From Megalonaias nervosa (Eukaryota; Mollusca; Bivalvia; Unionida; Unionidae): a stretch of 64,000 bases of DNA. The DNA lies in the NCBI GenBank assembly GCA_016617855.1, contig JAECUM010004319.1, positions 1-64,000 of the forward strand, read 5' to 3'. The notes beneath the pieces were generated by a model, which saw nothing but the letters and a program-made list of their open reading frames with translations, made no database searches and had not been told where the DNA came from. Positions 40,501 to 54,400 of the stretch are shown piece by piece. The translations under genes were made by a program, and so were the position numbers. Every line of letters begins with the position of its first letter. Positions within the stretch are counted from its first letter, which is position 1.

Positions 40501-43500
40501 TTTTTTTTTAAAAGCAATTATTTTTGTTCACTGTATGTTCTAAGACACAATTTTTTTTGAGTTGTAAGTTATGGGACACCTTTTAAATCATCTGAAAATT
40601 ACATGTCGGAAAATGCACTCCAACTGAAATTTTATTTTAAAAAATATAAAACTGTGTATTTGAGATAGAACACTTCAATCCACTGCAGCAGCAGCATCTC
40701 ATCAACACAACCCTTTTCCTGCATGTTTGATCTTCGTTGCATCAAGGTCTGCTGCTGTTGGCTTGTGTATCAGATCTAATACTATGAAGCAGATATTAAG
40801 TGCTATGGTTGACATCAAACTAAAATGTATCAATGATGATCAGTTATGTAACTTTCAACACAGTATACATTCCACCTTTGATTTTGGACAGCTGGTTGCT
40901 TTGGCGTGTCCTTTTGTTTATAACTGACAGATCTGTCTTTTGTTTTCTGGCAAGCAACCAGGTAATTGTTTGAGCCATGAAGTATGTTGGTTATGCGACT
41001 TGTATTATCAATCATGTGTCATTTCATATGATTTACTGTATTTACCGTTTATGTTGGGACATCATAAATTAATTTTAAAAGCAATTTTTTTTGTTCACTG
41101 TATATTCTAAGACACAATTTTTTTTGAGTTGTAAGTTGTGGGACACCTTTTAAATCATCTGAAAATTACATGTCGGAAAATGCACTCCAACTGAAATTTT
41201 ATTTTAAAAAATAAAAAACTGTGTATTTGAGATAGAACACTTCAATCCACTGCAGCAGCAGCATCTCATCAACACAACCCTTTTCCTGCATGTTTGATCT
41301 TCGGTGCATGAATACATTTTTTTAACTTTCTCATGCCATGAAAAATTATTGTTGGAGACAACACATCTCCTGAAGTGGGAACTGCATGGACTAAAGTCAG
41401 ATTTTTAAAACTCTGAACCAGTCGTGCTAATTCTCAAACTCTTAACCCCCATCTTATCATCAGTCCATCCAGGAATGAGATCAAAGTACACTAGAATTTC
41501 ATCCATGTTAATGGTCATATTGTTGGCAAAATCATCTTCTTCAATTCTGGCCTTCACAAATTCATCAAATGATTTTGTTTTCTCCAAATCTTCTGAGCAA
41601 CAGTGGACTGTCAATGTCCGTGCATGAAACACTATATTGCGTCACTTTAAAAACCGTTACATTGTTTCAATTTATTTTCAAAATTCCCATGAATACCGGT
41701 GAAAGGAACCAAAGTTAGCTTCCATATCTCGACTGACTTTATATATTCAACAAAAAAAAATAAAAAAATTGGCACAATTAAAAGTATGCAAAGTCCGCTT
41801 GTTTTGTAAAAAAATAACCCTTGTATTCATATCCATTTAAAAACAAAAAAAAAGGCCTTTAAAGTATCTAGAATCAGCTTCCAAGGTTGGCTCATTTTGT
41901 AATAAAAATAACCTTTGTCTTTGATGTCCTGTCGGTTAAGTCCAACCAACGAGTTTACTGGTCATTGCCAGTTGTGTTTATTCACCACCCGGGCTTCTAT
42001 TTGCTTGGAATCTGTGTTATAATTAATACAAACGGGCACTGATGTCTGCGAGTAAATAGTATACACAGCAATAACTTGCTTTAATAATGCTTTTTATAAC
42101 CCATGCTTGCAAAAAGATTGTCACTTGCATTCAAGTGAATGTATTTTCAAATAATGATTTTTATTTGAGAAAAACTGTCATATAGTTGACTTGGATATAA
42201 TTCACTCTTGGTTATTTTGCGCCTAACACCATGTCATATGTGAAAGGCAATTGGTTAATTATTTCCCTCTTATTTGCCAGTTTTCAGTCAGATAAATGCC
42301 TATGCTATTCATAGATATATTTTATTCTTTAATGCTCATGATAAAAAAAAAGAGGAATAAATGATATCAACACAAGGTATTAGCAGTGAGCAATGCAGGG
42401 AGCATACCAAGCAGGGAACTAGACCAGGGAATAATCTACATGTACTTTAGTCTGGTTTACAACATAAACTATAAAAAAAAAACTATAAACATATCTACAA
42501 AATTTCATATATCGGTAGCCAGCCTATTGTTTTTTTTAGAACGGTATAAGCGGTCGTTGTTACAGGGATTAAATATAAGTCGGTGGAGTTTATCCTTGTT
42601 TTTGCAACGTGGTCATTCATTGCAGTGTCAAAATGCATATTTTACCAAGACATCGCAGTTGCTGGTTGCATTCAGCAGGTGGTCACTCAGGACAGAGCGT
42701 TTATATAATAAAATCGATCAGTGCATTACAATTGTGGTTGAAAATGACAGGCGGTCGCTCACAGCAGAGGTCACTCATAACAGGTTTTACTGTATACGGT
42801 AAATACGGTACATTACTTTATTGGACTGCTACCATCTCTAAAAAATGCTAACTCTAGGGCATGTGTGTCAAAATAAATGAAATAGAAACTGACATTATTT
42901 TTAAATGTGATTTGGAAGAATGAGATTTGGTAAAAACGATGAATAAAGCAAAATCTGCATCTAGTATTTTTGGGAATAAACAAGGATATACAGTTTGCAC
43001 TCTGTAAGTACTGTTCTGTTCACTATATATAGTACCAGTCGCCCGGTAAACTCTAAGCACCCCATGAATTACTGAACTTTTTATTACCCTTTATTTTATT
43101 TCTTGTTGGAAAAATAGGAAAATATGCACATGCAAAATAATAACATAAAATAATCATTGTAGTTTACTGACATAGTAAATGAACAAGGCTGGTCACTGCT
43201 GTTTGCAGTATGGTGATATTACCAATTTTGTCTGGACTTTTTTTTACGCCTATAAGTGTTGGCACACCGAAAATGCAATAACTTTTAAATGCATATAAGT
43301 CTTGGGAAAAGAAAAAAAAATTATTATACTTTAAATACTTACAGTCATTAAATGTAATCATGTTTTCCAGTGCACAATAGTTCTGTCTTACCTCATATGT
43401 GGCAATTTTACCAACTCACATGTACGACACATGTGCCCAATAGTGAATTAGGTACTACTTTGTAAACAAATCATGTACACTCATGTAGTAGACTCTTTAT

Positions 43501-46500
43501 GTTTTGGTTGATTAAATATGTTTCTGAATGAACTAAAGCAGCTGTTTCGTGGACTGCCACATACCAGCTGCTTTGCCACATTCCGTGTTAACTTTCTTGA
43601 TACAATGTTTCGGATTTAGGCTAGCGATAGACACCAGATTTCATAAAATTGCTGGGTCCCAACAAATAACATGCAAGTGACAAGGCATAAACTGTTTTCT
43701 TTAGCTGGTAATAAAGAATGGCAAAAAATGTACTTACAGTTTTACATCATGAATTTCCTCAAAATGTACTTTCTTAGTTCTGCAAATCCGAATTACATGA
43801 GCCATGTCATGGGTTCTCAAGCTTGATTATACATTTCGAAATTGTACTGTAATTTTGACTATATTCCAAGTGCAATTAGATCCTCCTTACTGCACTCAAA
43901 ATGAAATAAACATTATATTCCATAGTGTCTTTATGATAACTGCAATTGAAAGACTTCATATTTTTCCCACATTATGATTTCAAACATTCAATGACAGAAC
44001 AGAAAAACACTTGCAGATGTCAACACACTGCTCCCTCACTGCTGAAATCTGATGTACTTCATGTAGAACTGGCATATATAAATCCAGTCCATAATCATGA
44101 AATTTTGTAGAATCGACAAAAATACCAAAATCTATTCCAGATCAAATGAAAAAGATGTTGCAATGCGCATTCATTCACAATATGACTCTAAATTTCAATT
44201 TTAAGTAGACCAAAATGCCATTTTCTTTTGAAAGTTATGTCTAGCACGCCACTTAGTTCAAATTTATCTGGACAGAGTTATGTGCACATTAATAATGTTG
44301 TTGCTGTGTAATGATGAATCTGCTCTTGTGTATTTAGTTTGGAATACGGCATAAATTCAGTTACTTTGTTCCTTGCAGTGTATTTTTGTTTACATAATTA
44401 AGCCTTAGGTAGAATAAAAAAATGAGCATATAATAAAAAGGTTACTGCATTTGTATGGGAAAATATAAACTCGTTTTGTCGGATGGGTATACTGCACTCC
44501 CAAGGTAGTGCAGTATATCCATCCAAAAAACTTGTTCATATTTTCCCAAACAAACACAGTAACCTATAATTATTCACAGTGCAGGATATGAATATTCCAC
44601 CCCCTTTATAAATATTTTGCATCAGACACTAGCACAATCCTTATATCTGACACAAAATTCTGACCCTCAGGTGGAATTGTCTCATCCTACATCAATGCAT
44701 ATAAAAGATTCTATAAGTCCTCCATACTTCTCTATCTGCCAATGAAGGCAAGACAAACAAACCTGATAAAACATGTGTTCACAAATACATGGATGTAATC
44801 TCTGCATGAGAACTAACACAGTCAGCAGAGAAACTAAGTTAACAATAAAAGACATTTACAAACTGTGCAGTTTTTTAATGAGAAATCCATGGTATAAAAA
44901 AAAATGTATTTGATTGTCTTGCACAAAACTATCAAAGCTTCACAGGGATGACTAAGTTTTCCTGCACTTTTATGCAAGTGAGCCAAAAGTAAACTGGGGA
45001 TACAATTAGTAAGTACCTTAAGGAAAGGTCCTCTTCTCCAAGTCCTCTCAACAGACCTTCCTTGGTCATAACTATCAACTCATTGCTCTCTTCTGAAGTG
45101 TCATCTCTAAAGTCAATAAAAAAAACCCCCAAAATCAAGTAAATTTGAAGTGAATTCTCTGAAGTAAACAATGCAAACAGTATATGGCAAATAAAAAAAA
45201 CAACAGTACAGTTGTATCCATTTACATGTACTTAAATTGGCCTAGATTTTTGGCTGCCTCCGTGCCTAAGACAACAAACATAAACTTTTTAATGAGGCTA
45301 CCAAGGGCAAGAAATCAACAAAAGAAGCATACAACAAATCTGAAATGTAATCATTGAAGTCAACCAAAAAAAAATGCAAACAGCAAATTCATTTATTTTT
45401 GTGGATATCAATTACTGCAGTATTGCAAAAAATGATATTTTTGATGCTATATAAATTTGTGGAAAGGGTAGTCCAACTGTCTTCCCAGACTGTTCATTGG
45501 GTCTTAAACTTCATGGTTTGTAGTCATCGACAATGCCATTAAAATTTGTACTCACAAATAAAGATTAATCCACAATATTGCAATCACAATACAAAGAAAC
45601 ATAAAAAAACATGATTTTCATAAGCTTAGATGAAAAAAAAAACAAAAACCTATGAGAACTGTAACCTGTATAAACAATAAACAGTCCTACTTAGTGCTCA
45701 TTTAAAGTATCTGCTGGGCAGTTTATATAGTTGATTGTTACAGAGGCAATAAAGTGTAAGGTGGTCATATATCAACAACCTATATTTCATATATTACTTA
45801 GTTGACTGATAATTGGTAGTGTGATGTCACGTTAAGTCCTATAAGCACTGCTGCAGTAGAGTCCATCAGGATAATTTGCTTAGGTAAGTACTCTTTATGG
45901 AACATCCCAATTTGTTTAAAGTTAGGTAAATCAAAGAGATGCATGCAGAAGAACAAAAGTTATAACACATCACTATCTAGAATGAGAATGTTTAAGTCAT
46001 CTTCATTAAAGATTACTGGCAAGTTTGTTACCAGCAGCAATGATTCTTTGAGGTCAGATTTACTCCAAAGATACAATGCCAAACATAATTATCTCGATAC
46101 TGTGGATAGTGTTAAAGAGTGATTCATATTTTAAGGTAAAATTGCCAAAACACTGCTCTGAGTCAGTGAAGAATGAGCCAATGGCAAACCCCAGAAAACT
46201 AAATTTTAAAACTCCTTCTTGATGGTGTCTCACTTTATCAAGCACAGCTGCAAAGGGGAGCATTTTATCCTTTGCACATTGTGCAAACATCATATTGAGA
46301 TTAGTCATTCTGAAGTATACAACACCTGTTGACACAGCAACACCATTCATATTTGAGACACAGATGCATAGCACAGTCCTAAAACTAATATTTTTAAACA
46401 TTTTAACTAGTATGGCCATTGCATTTTTGATGCTTTTGCACAGCAATGCAGTTGCTAAAAAGATTATTTCTTATGCTGAGAAAAATTAGACAAGATCTTT

Positions 46501-48375
46501 AAGGCAAGTTTGAACAATAGTACTACCTAATCTCTGGTGAGTGCAAAGATCAACTTTAATAACAACTGCATCACCTTCCAACATCTGAAATACTATAATT
46601 AGTAAAGATTGCTTTTAGTTAAGGCTGTATTCTACTAATTGATTTTAAAGACAGAAACTTTTTTTTGTTTTTCTCTTTTCAATGTCTATGTGGTTGTGTT
46701 TATGTGACTGTGTGTATGTTTGAGCATTAATGTGGTGGTGATTTTTGACAATGCTAATGGGCCAACTATTTAATTCATGGGGAGAGTGGTGGGCTGGATT
46801 TCTTTTAAAAAAATTTGGGATCCTAAATAGCTTGAAAAATAATATTCTTCCTCTCATTTGTAGAAAAAAAGAAATAATTATATCCATTATATTATATATA
46901 AAAAATAAATTATCTTGAGGTGAAGAAAATAAAATATCCTGGCTGAAAGAAAATCCCAGATCCACTCTCCTGAAAATTAAACTATCATCTCCTAAGTCAA
47001 CCATTTTCTGTTTGAAAGTGTATTAAATTCTTCAAAGAAAATAAATTTTATTTTCTTTTATTTAAACTAGAATCTCTCCAGTCATTTTCTATAGACATAT
47101 ATGAGTAGATAATGATTCACAATGCCTATTTTTGGGTTGTGCACATTCACCTACCTTGGGACAGCAAAACACTGTTTGAGTCTCAGAAACTCTCCAAGAA
47201 CATCTGGGAGGTTGGCAGTTACACAAAAAGGTGAAATTTAATGCAAAATATTTAATTAACAGATCAAACAGAGATCTCAAGAGAATATGGATCCAACATA
47301 CTTTTTATGAAACTTATTTAAGACATTACTGAGATTCAAAAGTTAATTAATTACATACCCAATTCTGTGAATATATTGCGATCAATCATGTTCCTTCACA
47401 TGTCTGTGCATCTGTCCATACATTTCTTTCCAAGCTACCTTAACTCAATCCATGACACAAGTGAGAGAGAGTGGTGAGAGACGAGTAAATTACAACATAG
47501 CTTTGGATAGAAACTGTAGCTTTTGATCGATCAATCAAAAGAGAGAGAGAGAGAGATAGAGAGATGAATAATAGATTACAACAAGTATTTGGATGGAAAT
47601 ATAAATCTGTCATCACATTTGGTATTATGCTGTTTTTGTTTTTGTTGACTATACAATGATGAGGAAATTGAAGCTAAGTGCCCTTCCCAAGGACATTGAG
47701 AGGCAGCTGACACAGGCAGGTATTAAACTTGGGACAACTGGACCACAAATCCAAATCCCACAAACTAAGTCAAAACAACTCCTAACACAAGGCTGTTTTT
47801 TATTTTACTGCTTTCATCTGTACTCCAAACACACCATTTACTATACCATGCCAAGGAAATTGGAGCCACATACCTTCCCCAGGACACTCCAAGGCAGCCA
47901 ACCTGGGCTGGTATCAAAGACCATAATTGTCTCTCTGTGGCTCCCTTCAGATGAATGAGGACATGACAACAAAAGTTTCAGATCCTGGATGCAGCCACAG
48001 GGAAAAGTGGGATATTAGAATGTGAGGGTCAAATGTCACATCTTCCTTGGTAATACAAGTGTGAACATTTGCAGTTGCTTTCCTCCATTTTCGTAAATAT
48101 AGAAATGTATTTATGAAACATGAAAGGACATATACACTGCGCTTAACTAAGGTATGATGGATGGATATATATGCAGACAGGCAAACAAGGACAACACTTT
48201 TTGTTCCCACCACTGTATTGTTGTGGTGGGGCATACAAAATCTGGATATTTTGGTATAAGATGTTAATTCGGGAGGTGAAACCTGATGAAAATGTTTCAT
48301 TTAATAAAAACTGTGGTATATATTTGAAAAACTTCAATGAATGTTGAATTCTTAAATTACCTGATAAACACTGGC

Positions 48376-48431
<56 letters not shown>

Positions 48432-51400
48432 CACACACACAGGTCAAATTCTACTGTTAACTGCAAACTGAAAATTAATGAAAAGGACAAGTTAGAAAGA
48501 TGTCTCTGGCAGAATAAGGCTGATTAAAGTTGCATTATTTGCTTATGTCATTAGTACCTGTAATTGTCATAGACCCACATCAATATCAGATACATTTCAT
48601 TCCGACAGGCTGTACTGGGATTAGTGCTGAATGCTGTCACCAGAGGGAGCCACTGGTTCAGTTCTGGTGGCTTCAATTTGGCTGCAATGTCCTTTACAAT
48701 TTTAAGAGAGACCAGCTGTGTTCCTTCGTCTCTGGAAAAAAAAAATCGACATTGTAGATGTTACTGATCGCATAAATTGACTATATAATAAAATGATACA
48801 TTCCTGGAAACTTTCATTAAATAAAACAAAATAAATCTTGTTAAGAACTGTTTCTAATATAGAGAATGATAAACTGGTAGATGAAATACCAAAGTTAAAA
48901 TTGAACAGCATTGAATCCTTTTATTACTGTAATAGAGCACAAAGTGATGTAGTCAAACACAAGACTAAAGAAGGCAATTTAAATCCAGGTGTTGACCTGT
49001 AATATTTGACAGCCATTCTGAATATGTCCTTGTTCATTTCAGATTTTTTTATTCTGTGGTAATATTTAAACATTCCTTTACCATCGCAGTTAACAATGTA
49101 GGTAGGTTTATGTGTAGATATCACACAAATATATCAATGTAACTCTATTCTTTCTTACCTGTGACTGAGGCAGTTCACAAAGCCTTTACTCTTGAGTTCC
49201 AGGAAGACATTCTCGATGTGGCTGACCCTAGCATGAATCACTTCCAAGCACAAAGTCTTGAATTCTCCATAAAGATTGGGCAGCATGAATAGTAACTTAT
49301 TCAAGAATCTGTGATTTTAAAAAAAATATGAGATGCTTTGCTTAGTGCAAGTATTTAGATCCCTCAATATAATGTACCCATGTATAAAGCAGATAGTTTT
49401 ATAACTTTGATATGATCAGGAATCCAATGAATATATTTACAGATGATTGTTACTTAAGAATAGTTTCTGGTTCATAATTTCTAGTTAAAATGTAGGTTCA
49501 CATAAATATATACTATCATAATGTAGTTTTACATGCTATATATGGTAAGAAGGGTGGCTAATTTTACATGCTACATATCACCATATATGGTAAGAAGGGT
49601 GGTTAGTTTTAAATGTACATATCACCATATATGGTAAGAAGGGTGGCTAGTTTTACATGCTACATATCACCTATATGGTAAGAAGGGTGGCTATCTGGTG
49701 AAATATAAAGAACTTTTAATTCTTTCATACAATATTTTACAATGTGCTCTTTTATTTTTGGCAAATTTTGATTCCATGGAGCCAATAGATTTGATGCAAA
49801 ATATTTTAGAGACTAAACTAGAGTCATTTCTCAAAGACTGAACAGTTCCCTTATAATGGGAGTAGTCATGGATCCCATTTCATTATGTAATAATAAAACT
49901 ATATCTATAGTGTACTTTATTTTAAGCTGGTTTCACTATAAAGTCATATATTCTATGGTTCCCATGGATCAAGTTTTATCCAGAACTTGACAGAGTGTTT
50001 GAAATTATTACTTTGATTGGTCTTAAGTCTTAATAACTAAATCTACCGAGGGGGGGGGGGGCACAAATTTAACAAGAAACATTTACCTGACACCCAATCT
50101 CTTAAAGCTTAGGGGTAATATATGAATTTTTGTTTTACAAGCTGAATCTTAAAACCATTTTAAGCATATTAAGATATAACAAAACTTGATTTCATTTGAA
50201 TATTCTGTTACTATAAAGTTTATATATTTTGGGATTACTAAATTGCACACCTCGCTGCTCTTTTTCACACCTGGGAAGTATATGACAAAATATATGTGTG
50301 CTGGCAAATCAAAAATACAGAGCACTTAGGCACTGCTTCTTGATTATTACTCCTATCTGAAGCTTCAATTGATAGAAGCATAAAAGACTGACACTTTGAA
50401 AGAGAGTGAGAGAGATTTGTCCAATTAATCACCAACTCTATCTTTTTCTGAGATACAAGTAACATTTTTATACCTAAAATTTAACAATTGTTGTAATTAT
50501 GAAGAAAATAATTTGGGACCTGCATAGACAAAAGTTTTAAGTAACAAAATATTCAAATGCACAAAGTGTTTGCCCATTTTGCAAGATATCCAAATTTAGG
50601 AAATCTAAATAAATAACTTGCATTTCAAGTAATTAAAATGATAAAAGACAAACAGGAAATTGTGAAAATGTATTTGTGTCACTTGCATTACAAGTAAATA
50701 ATATAAAAACTATCAAATGGGAAATAGCTAAAATTTCACTTGCATTACAAGTAAATAATAATAAAACTATCAAATAGGAAATAGTTAAAAGTTTACCTGC
50801 ACAGACCACATAATCCTGACTATTTTTGCTGATTGTTTTAAAGAGAGAAAACAGAGACTAAAGGCACCAACATTTTAATTGCAGAAAAGAATTTCCAAGA
50901 ATCCAACTTAAGACTGATTCTTCTTTTTAACAACTGAGTGCTGAAGCCATCTCCGATATTCTTGAACAATAAGAAGATCTGCAAAATGGCCATAGTTGAT
51001 TATGTTCAGCACCATTTTTATTTTGGACCATCTATGCATCGTAAGAAGTCTTTTCGTGAAAGCCCATGTCGATATGACCATCCACTCAAGAGAATGGTGA
51101 TAACAAGATTTTCAGGATGGCCACCATAGTGGCAATGCTGGACAAAAGGTCAGCTTCATTCTCAGTCATGACCAACCAGACACCATGAGAAGTCTTCTGG
51201 TGAAAAGCACATGTTGATATGCTTCTATTTTGGAGGAGAAGTGATAATAAGAATTTCAAGATTCCTGCAATGACAACCATACTGGATTTCAGATCAGTAC
51301 CATTTTCATTCCTGAACCAATTACACAGCTTATGAATTCTTGAGAAATCTCAATCTCAATATTATCTTCTGTTAAGTTTCCAGATTACTGCTGTGGTGGC

Positions 51401-54400
51401 AATACTTGATATCAGATCAGCACCATTTTCATTTAGGACCAGCAAAACATCACAAGTCTTTTAAAGAAAACCCCATGATAATATGAAAATCCATTCAGAA
51501 GGAATAATGGTACCAAGATGTTTTAGATGTTGGCCATTTTGGATGTCTGAACACTACTGTTTTCATGTAAGAGTTTGGGATGAATGTGTCTGTAAAGTTT
51601 CAGCAGTAACAAACTTGAAATCAAGGATGGTTAGATGGATGGATGACAGATGATGGAAAATATGCCATTCTGGTCTGTGTACAAATAAAATCAGTAATGT
51701 GTCATAATGAACATACCATGAAGTGGATTTTATCATCTAAAATAAATGCCTGAGAAAATGACAGATCTAATTACAGTGTGACCCCGCTATAACATGGTAG
51801 TTGGGAGCCATAGAACCCGACCGTGTTATAGACTGAACCGTGTTATAAGCAGCCAGGTCAGTTAGCTGAAGAAAGTGATGCATGTACCAGAAAAAATGTG
51901 CGAGGGGGGTGGGGGTGTAGGTAATAAATGCGGGCGCAAAAATATGTGCTTCATTGGCACAGTTATCATCTTAAATTGATGCATATTAAATGAGAAATAC
52001 ACCTGTAATGAAAACAGAGAAGGCATATATAATATTTTACTTTATTCAGAGAACCACGCATTGGTACATATACGTGTATACTGTTTATATATACATGTCT
52101 AATGCATAGCAATGAATAAAGTATCAACACTGTGTACTCACCTGCGAATCAGGTCACATACATTGAATCCACAATACAAGTAATTCCATCGAAAATATGC
52201 ACACACACAGATTTAAAATATTCAATAATTTTGTCACAGGTCATATAGGTCTGAATTCAGTGGGAAAAAAAATAGCACAATCACGTAACGAATAATGAAG
52301 CACATTTACTTTTCAGTACGTCCGAAGTTGGTAAAAGTTTGCGTTTTAAGCGCCATCGGTAGAGTTCGTAAGCATAAACTTTATTCCTGTAAAAAGGAAA
52401 CTTTCACAGCAAAGCAAAAATGTTCCAGTCACATTGGAAAATGAAACAATCCATCAGATTCCATTGCTTTTATTTAAGTTCGGTAATGACTTCCTTTGAA
52501 GAAAGGTTCTTTGTTTTTATTGAAGATTGTAGTCGGCTTTCTTTGATGAAGAGTGCATGTGTTATTGAAGTCACCGCTAAAGGACAGCTTTGGAGAACCA
52601 AACAAATGCCCGTTTCTTATTGTGACGGCAACATCAAAAAATTGTATTGCATGATTGAGACTCATTTTTTTTTCCTATTTGCTTAGTATGTTTTCATAAT
52701 AATTGGTGCTTCAAAGGTAATGTTTTCTTTGAAATTTCAGCTACTATTTTATCTGGGTACATTTTTTAAAAAGTGAATTGGCCATCGTATGGTCAGTTGT
52801 AGTTACTGTTCCTCCCTGCCTAATGAATAGACAAGTGAGAACTTGTTTGTTTTGTTTTTTTTGTTGTTTTTTTTACATTTAATTGTAGTGGAGTGATGCT
52901 GCCTTCCACGCATGCATCAGAAATTTAAAGAAAGGGTCAATTGACGATAGAGACGCAGGTGTTCTGGTCTGATGACAGGGATTACTACAGAAAATGTGAA
53001 TGTTCTGAAGGATTTAATTCTGAGTGAAAATAGGAGGAATTTTACTTACCATCCACATACAAATGTCAGTCTATGTAAATATATTAATTACTAGCGAGCG
53101 GCTGAAAATCCGAAAGATAGATTATGAGATAATGCCTCGTCCAGTTGATCTCTGCTACCAGAAATGTAAATTTGAAAAACAGCGGATATCTCAAAACATA
53201 CAGCCAACAATGTCACCAATAAAAAAAATTGCCAGATGGTATATTTTGCCGCCAATAAGGGAAAAAAGTCGCAATTTGCGACATTGGCGAAGCCCTGCAC
53301 GATTCCTGAATAAATTTTTACACGTTATTTTTCGTACTTTTAAGAAGAAAACACTATTTTTTCGTGTATGAGAAAAATGCATATAAAATTTCAGTAGCCA
53401 CACCACGATCGTCTTGTATTATTCATACGCGATCTCTTCCCTAAAATGATAATAAACTTTGTTTTGCTTTTTCGTATTTTTAAGAAAGGAATTTTTTTTC
53501 GTGTACGAGAAAAATACATTTATATGAAATTTCGGGAGCCATACCAAGACCGTGTTATATTCGAATTCATGTTATAACGGAGCGTGCTATAGCGGGGTCA
53601 CACTGTATCATTTACCTAAATAAAAGGCCAAATACTCAGATGAACTGTAAGTACTTGAACTATTGACCAATTGAAATGGTACTAATTAGCTTCTCATATG
53701 ACAAAGTTACCCAACTGAAATGTAAAATAAATTTTTCTACAATGAAGAGTGAGATTTTCATAGAAAACACATGAAACATACTTCTTGGACATGATAAAGC
53801 TCAGAGGAATCTACTGAACTGATGAAAAGGTACAAAGCAAATGGCATTTGTTATGTCTTTAGTAAGAATGTGCTGACCAGGCACAAATGGAAGTTGCAAA
53901 CGATAACCAAAAGAATTTGGTGCCAATCCATCTAAGGGGAGTCTACTCTCATCTGACTTTTACCTTGGAAAGCTGACAACCTTTAAGCACTTTTGTTACT
54001 AAATAAATAAACAAAAAACAAAAACAGGATAAACATTTAGCTTTGAAAGGCTAGATTTGTGAATGTTATGTTAAATTTATAATTAGGGATGTATTTAAAA
54101 AGTAACATGATCTCTATTATAGGAACTATATACAAAATGTAATTCATAAGTCAGTATGTGTATGGTTTACTGTGACATCAACACTGCTGGTTATAGTGTC
54201 AGTTAAATCTTAATTCAATTAATTCAAATCTAATTTAAACTACTTTATATACTTACTTATGTACATTTCCTAAAGATTTTTATGTTATGAACATCTGTAT
54301 TTTGTATCCGACTTTGTCCAAAATCAAGGTCATGGTGTACCTGACCAGCAACATTTATTTAACAACATCATAATACATAGCTATGAGAGGATTAAATAAT

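Larger units (their letters stand above)
37189..45016 (-). other. Intron between exons 4 and 5
   Basis: A 7.8-kb intron rich in DNA-transposon debris: a hAT-like element (38002-39425), an inverted repeat pair (39893-40025 / 40848-40981), a direct repeat pair (40506-40742 / 41073-41309), a pogo transposase piece (41405-41632) and a Tigger-like end (42540-42800). 43450-45016 shows nothing recognisable. Confidence 0.8.
45107..48557 (-). other. Intron between exons 3 and 4
   Basis: A 3.5-kb intron with a dispersed repeat copy (45655-46070), a GA run (47541-47556) and a (TA)n array (48378-48423). The rest shows nothing recognisable. Confidence 0.8.

Noticed and set aside
42386..42802. 138-codon plus-strand frame
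   Set aside because: Coincides with a Tigger-like terminal segment built of repeated subterminal motifs.
46060..46446. 128-codon minus-strand frame
   Set aside because: It partly overlaps a dispersed repeat, no family motif is seen, and phase excludes it from PRKDC.
47145..47225. Exon-like minus-strand segment with a GTAGGT donor and a pyrimidine-rich acceptor
   Set aside because: Exons 3 and 4 join directly in phase (R split as AG|A) and match human DNA-PKcs across the joint, leaving no room for it.
53024..53371. 115-codon plus-strand frame
   Set aside because: Lies inside the pogo-type element, partly in its subterminal repeat; no transposase motif.
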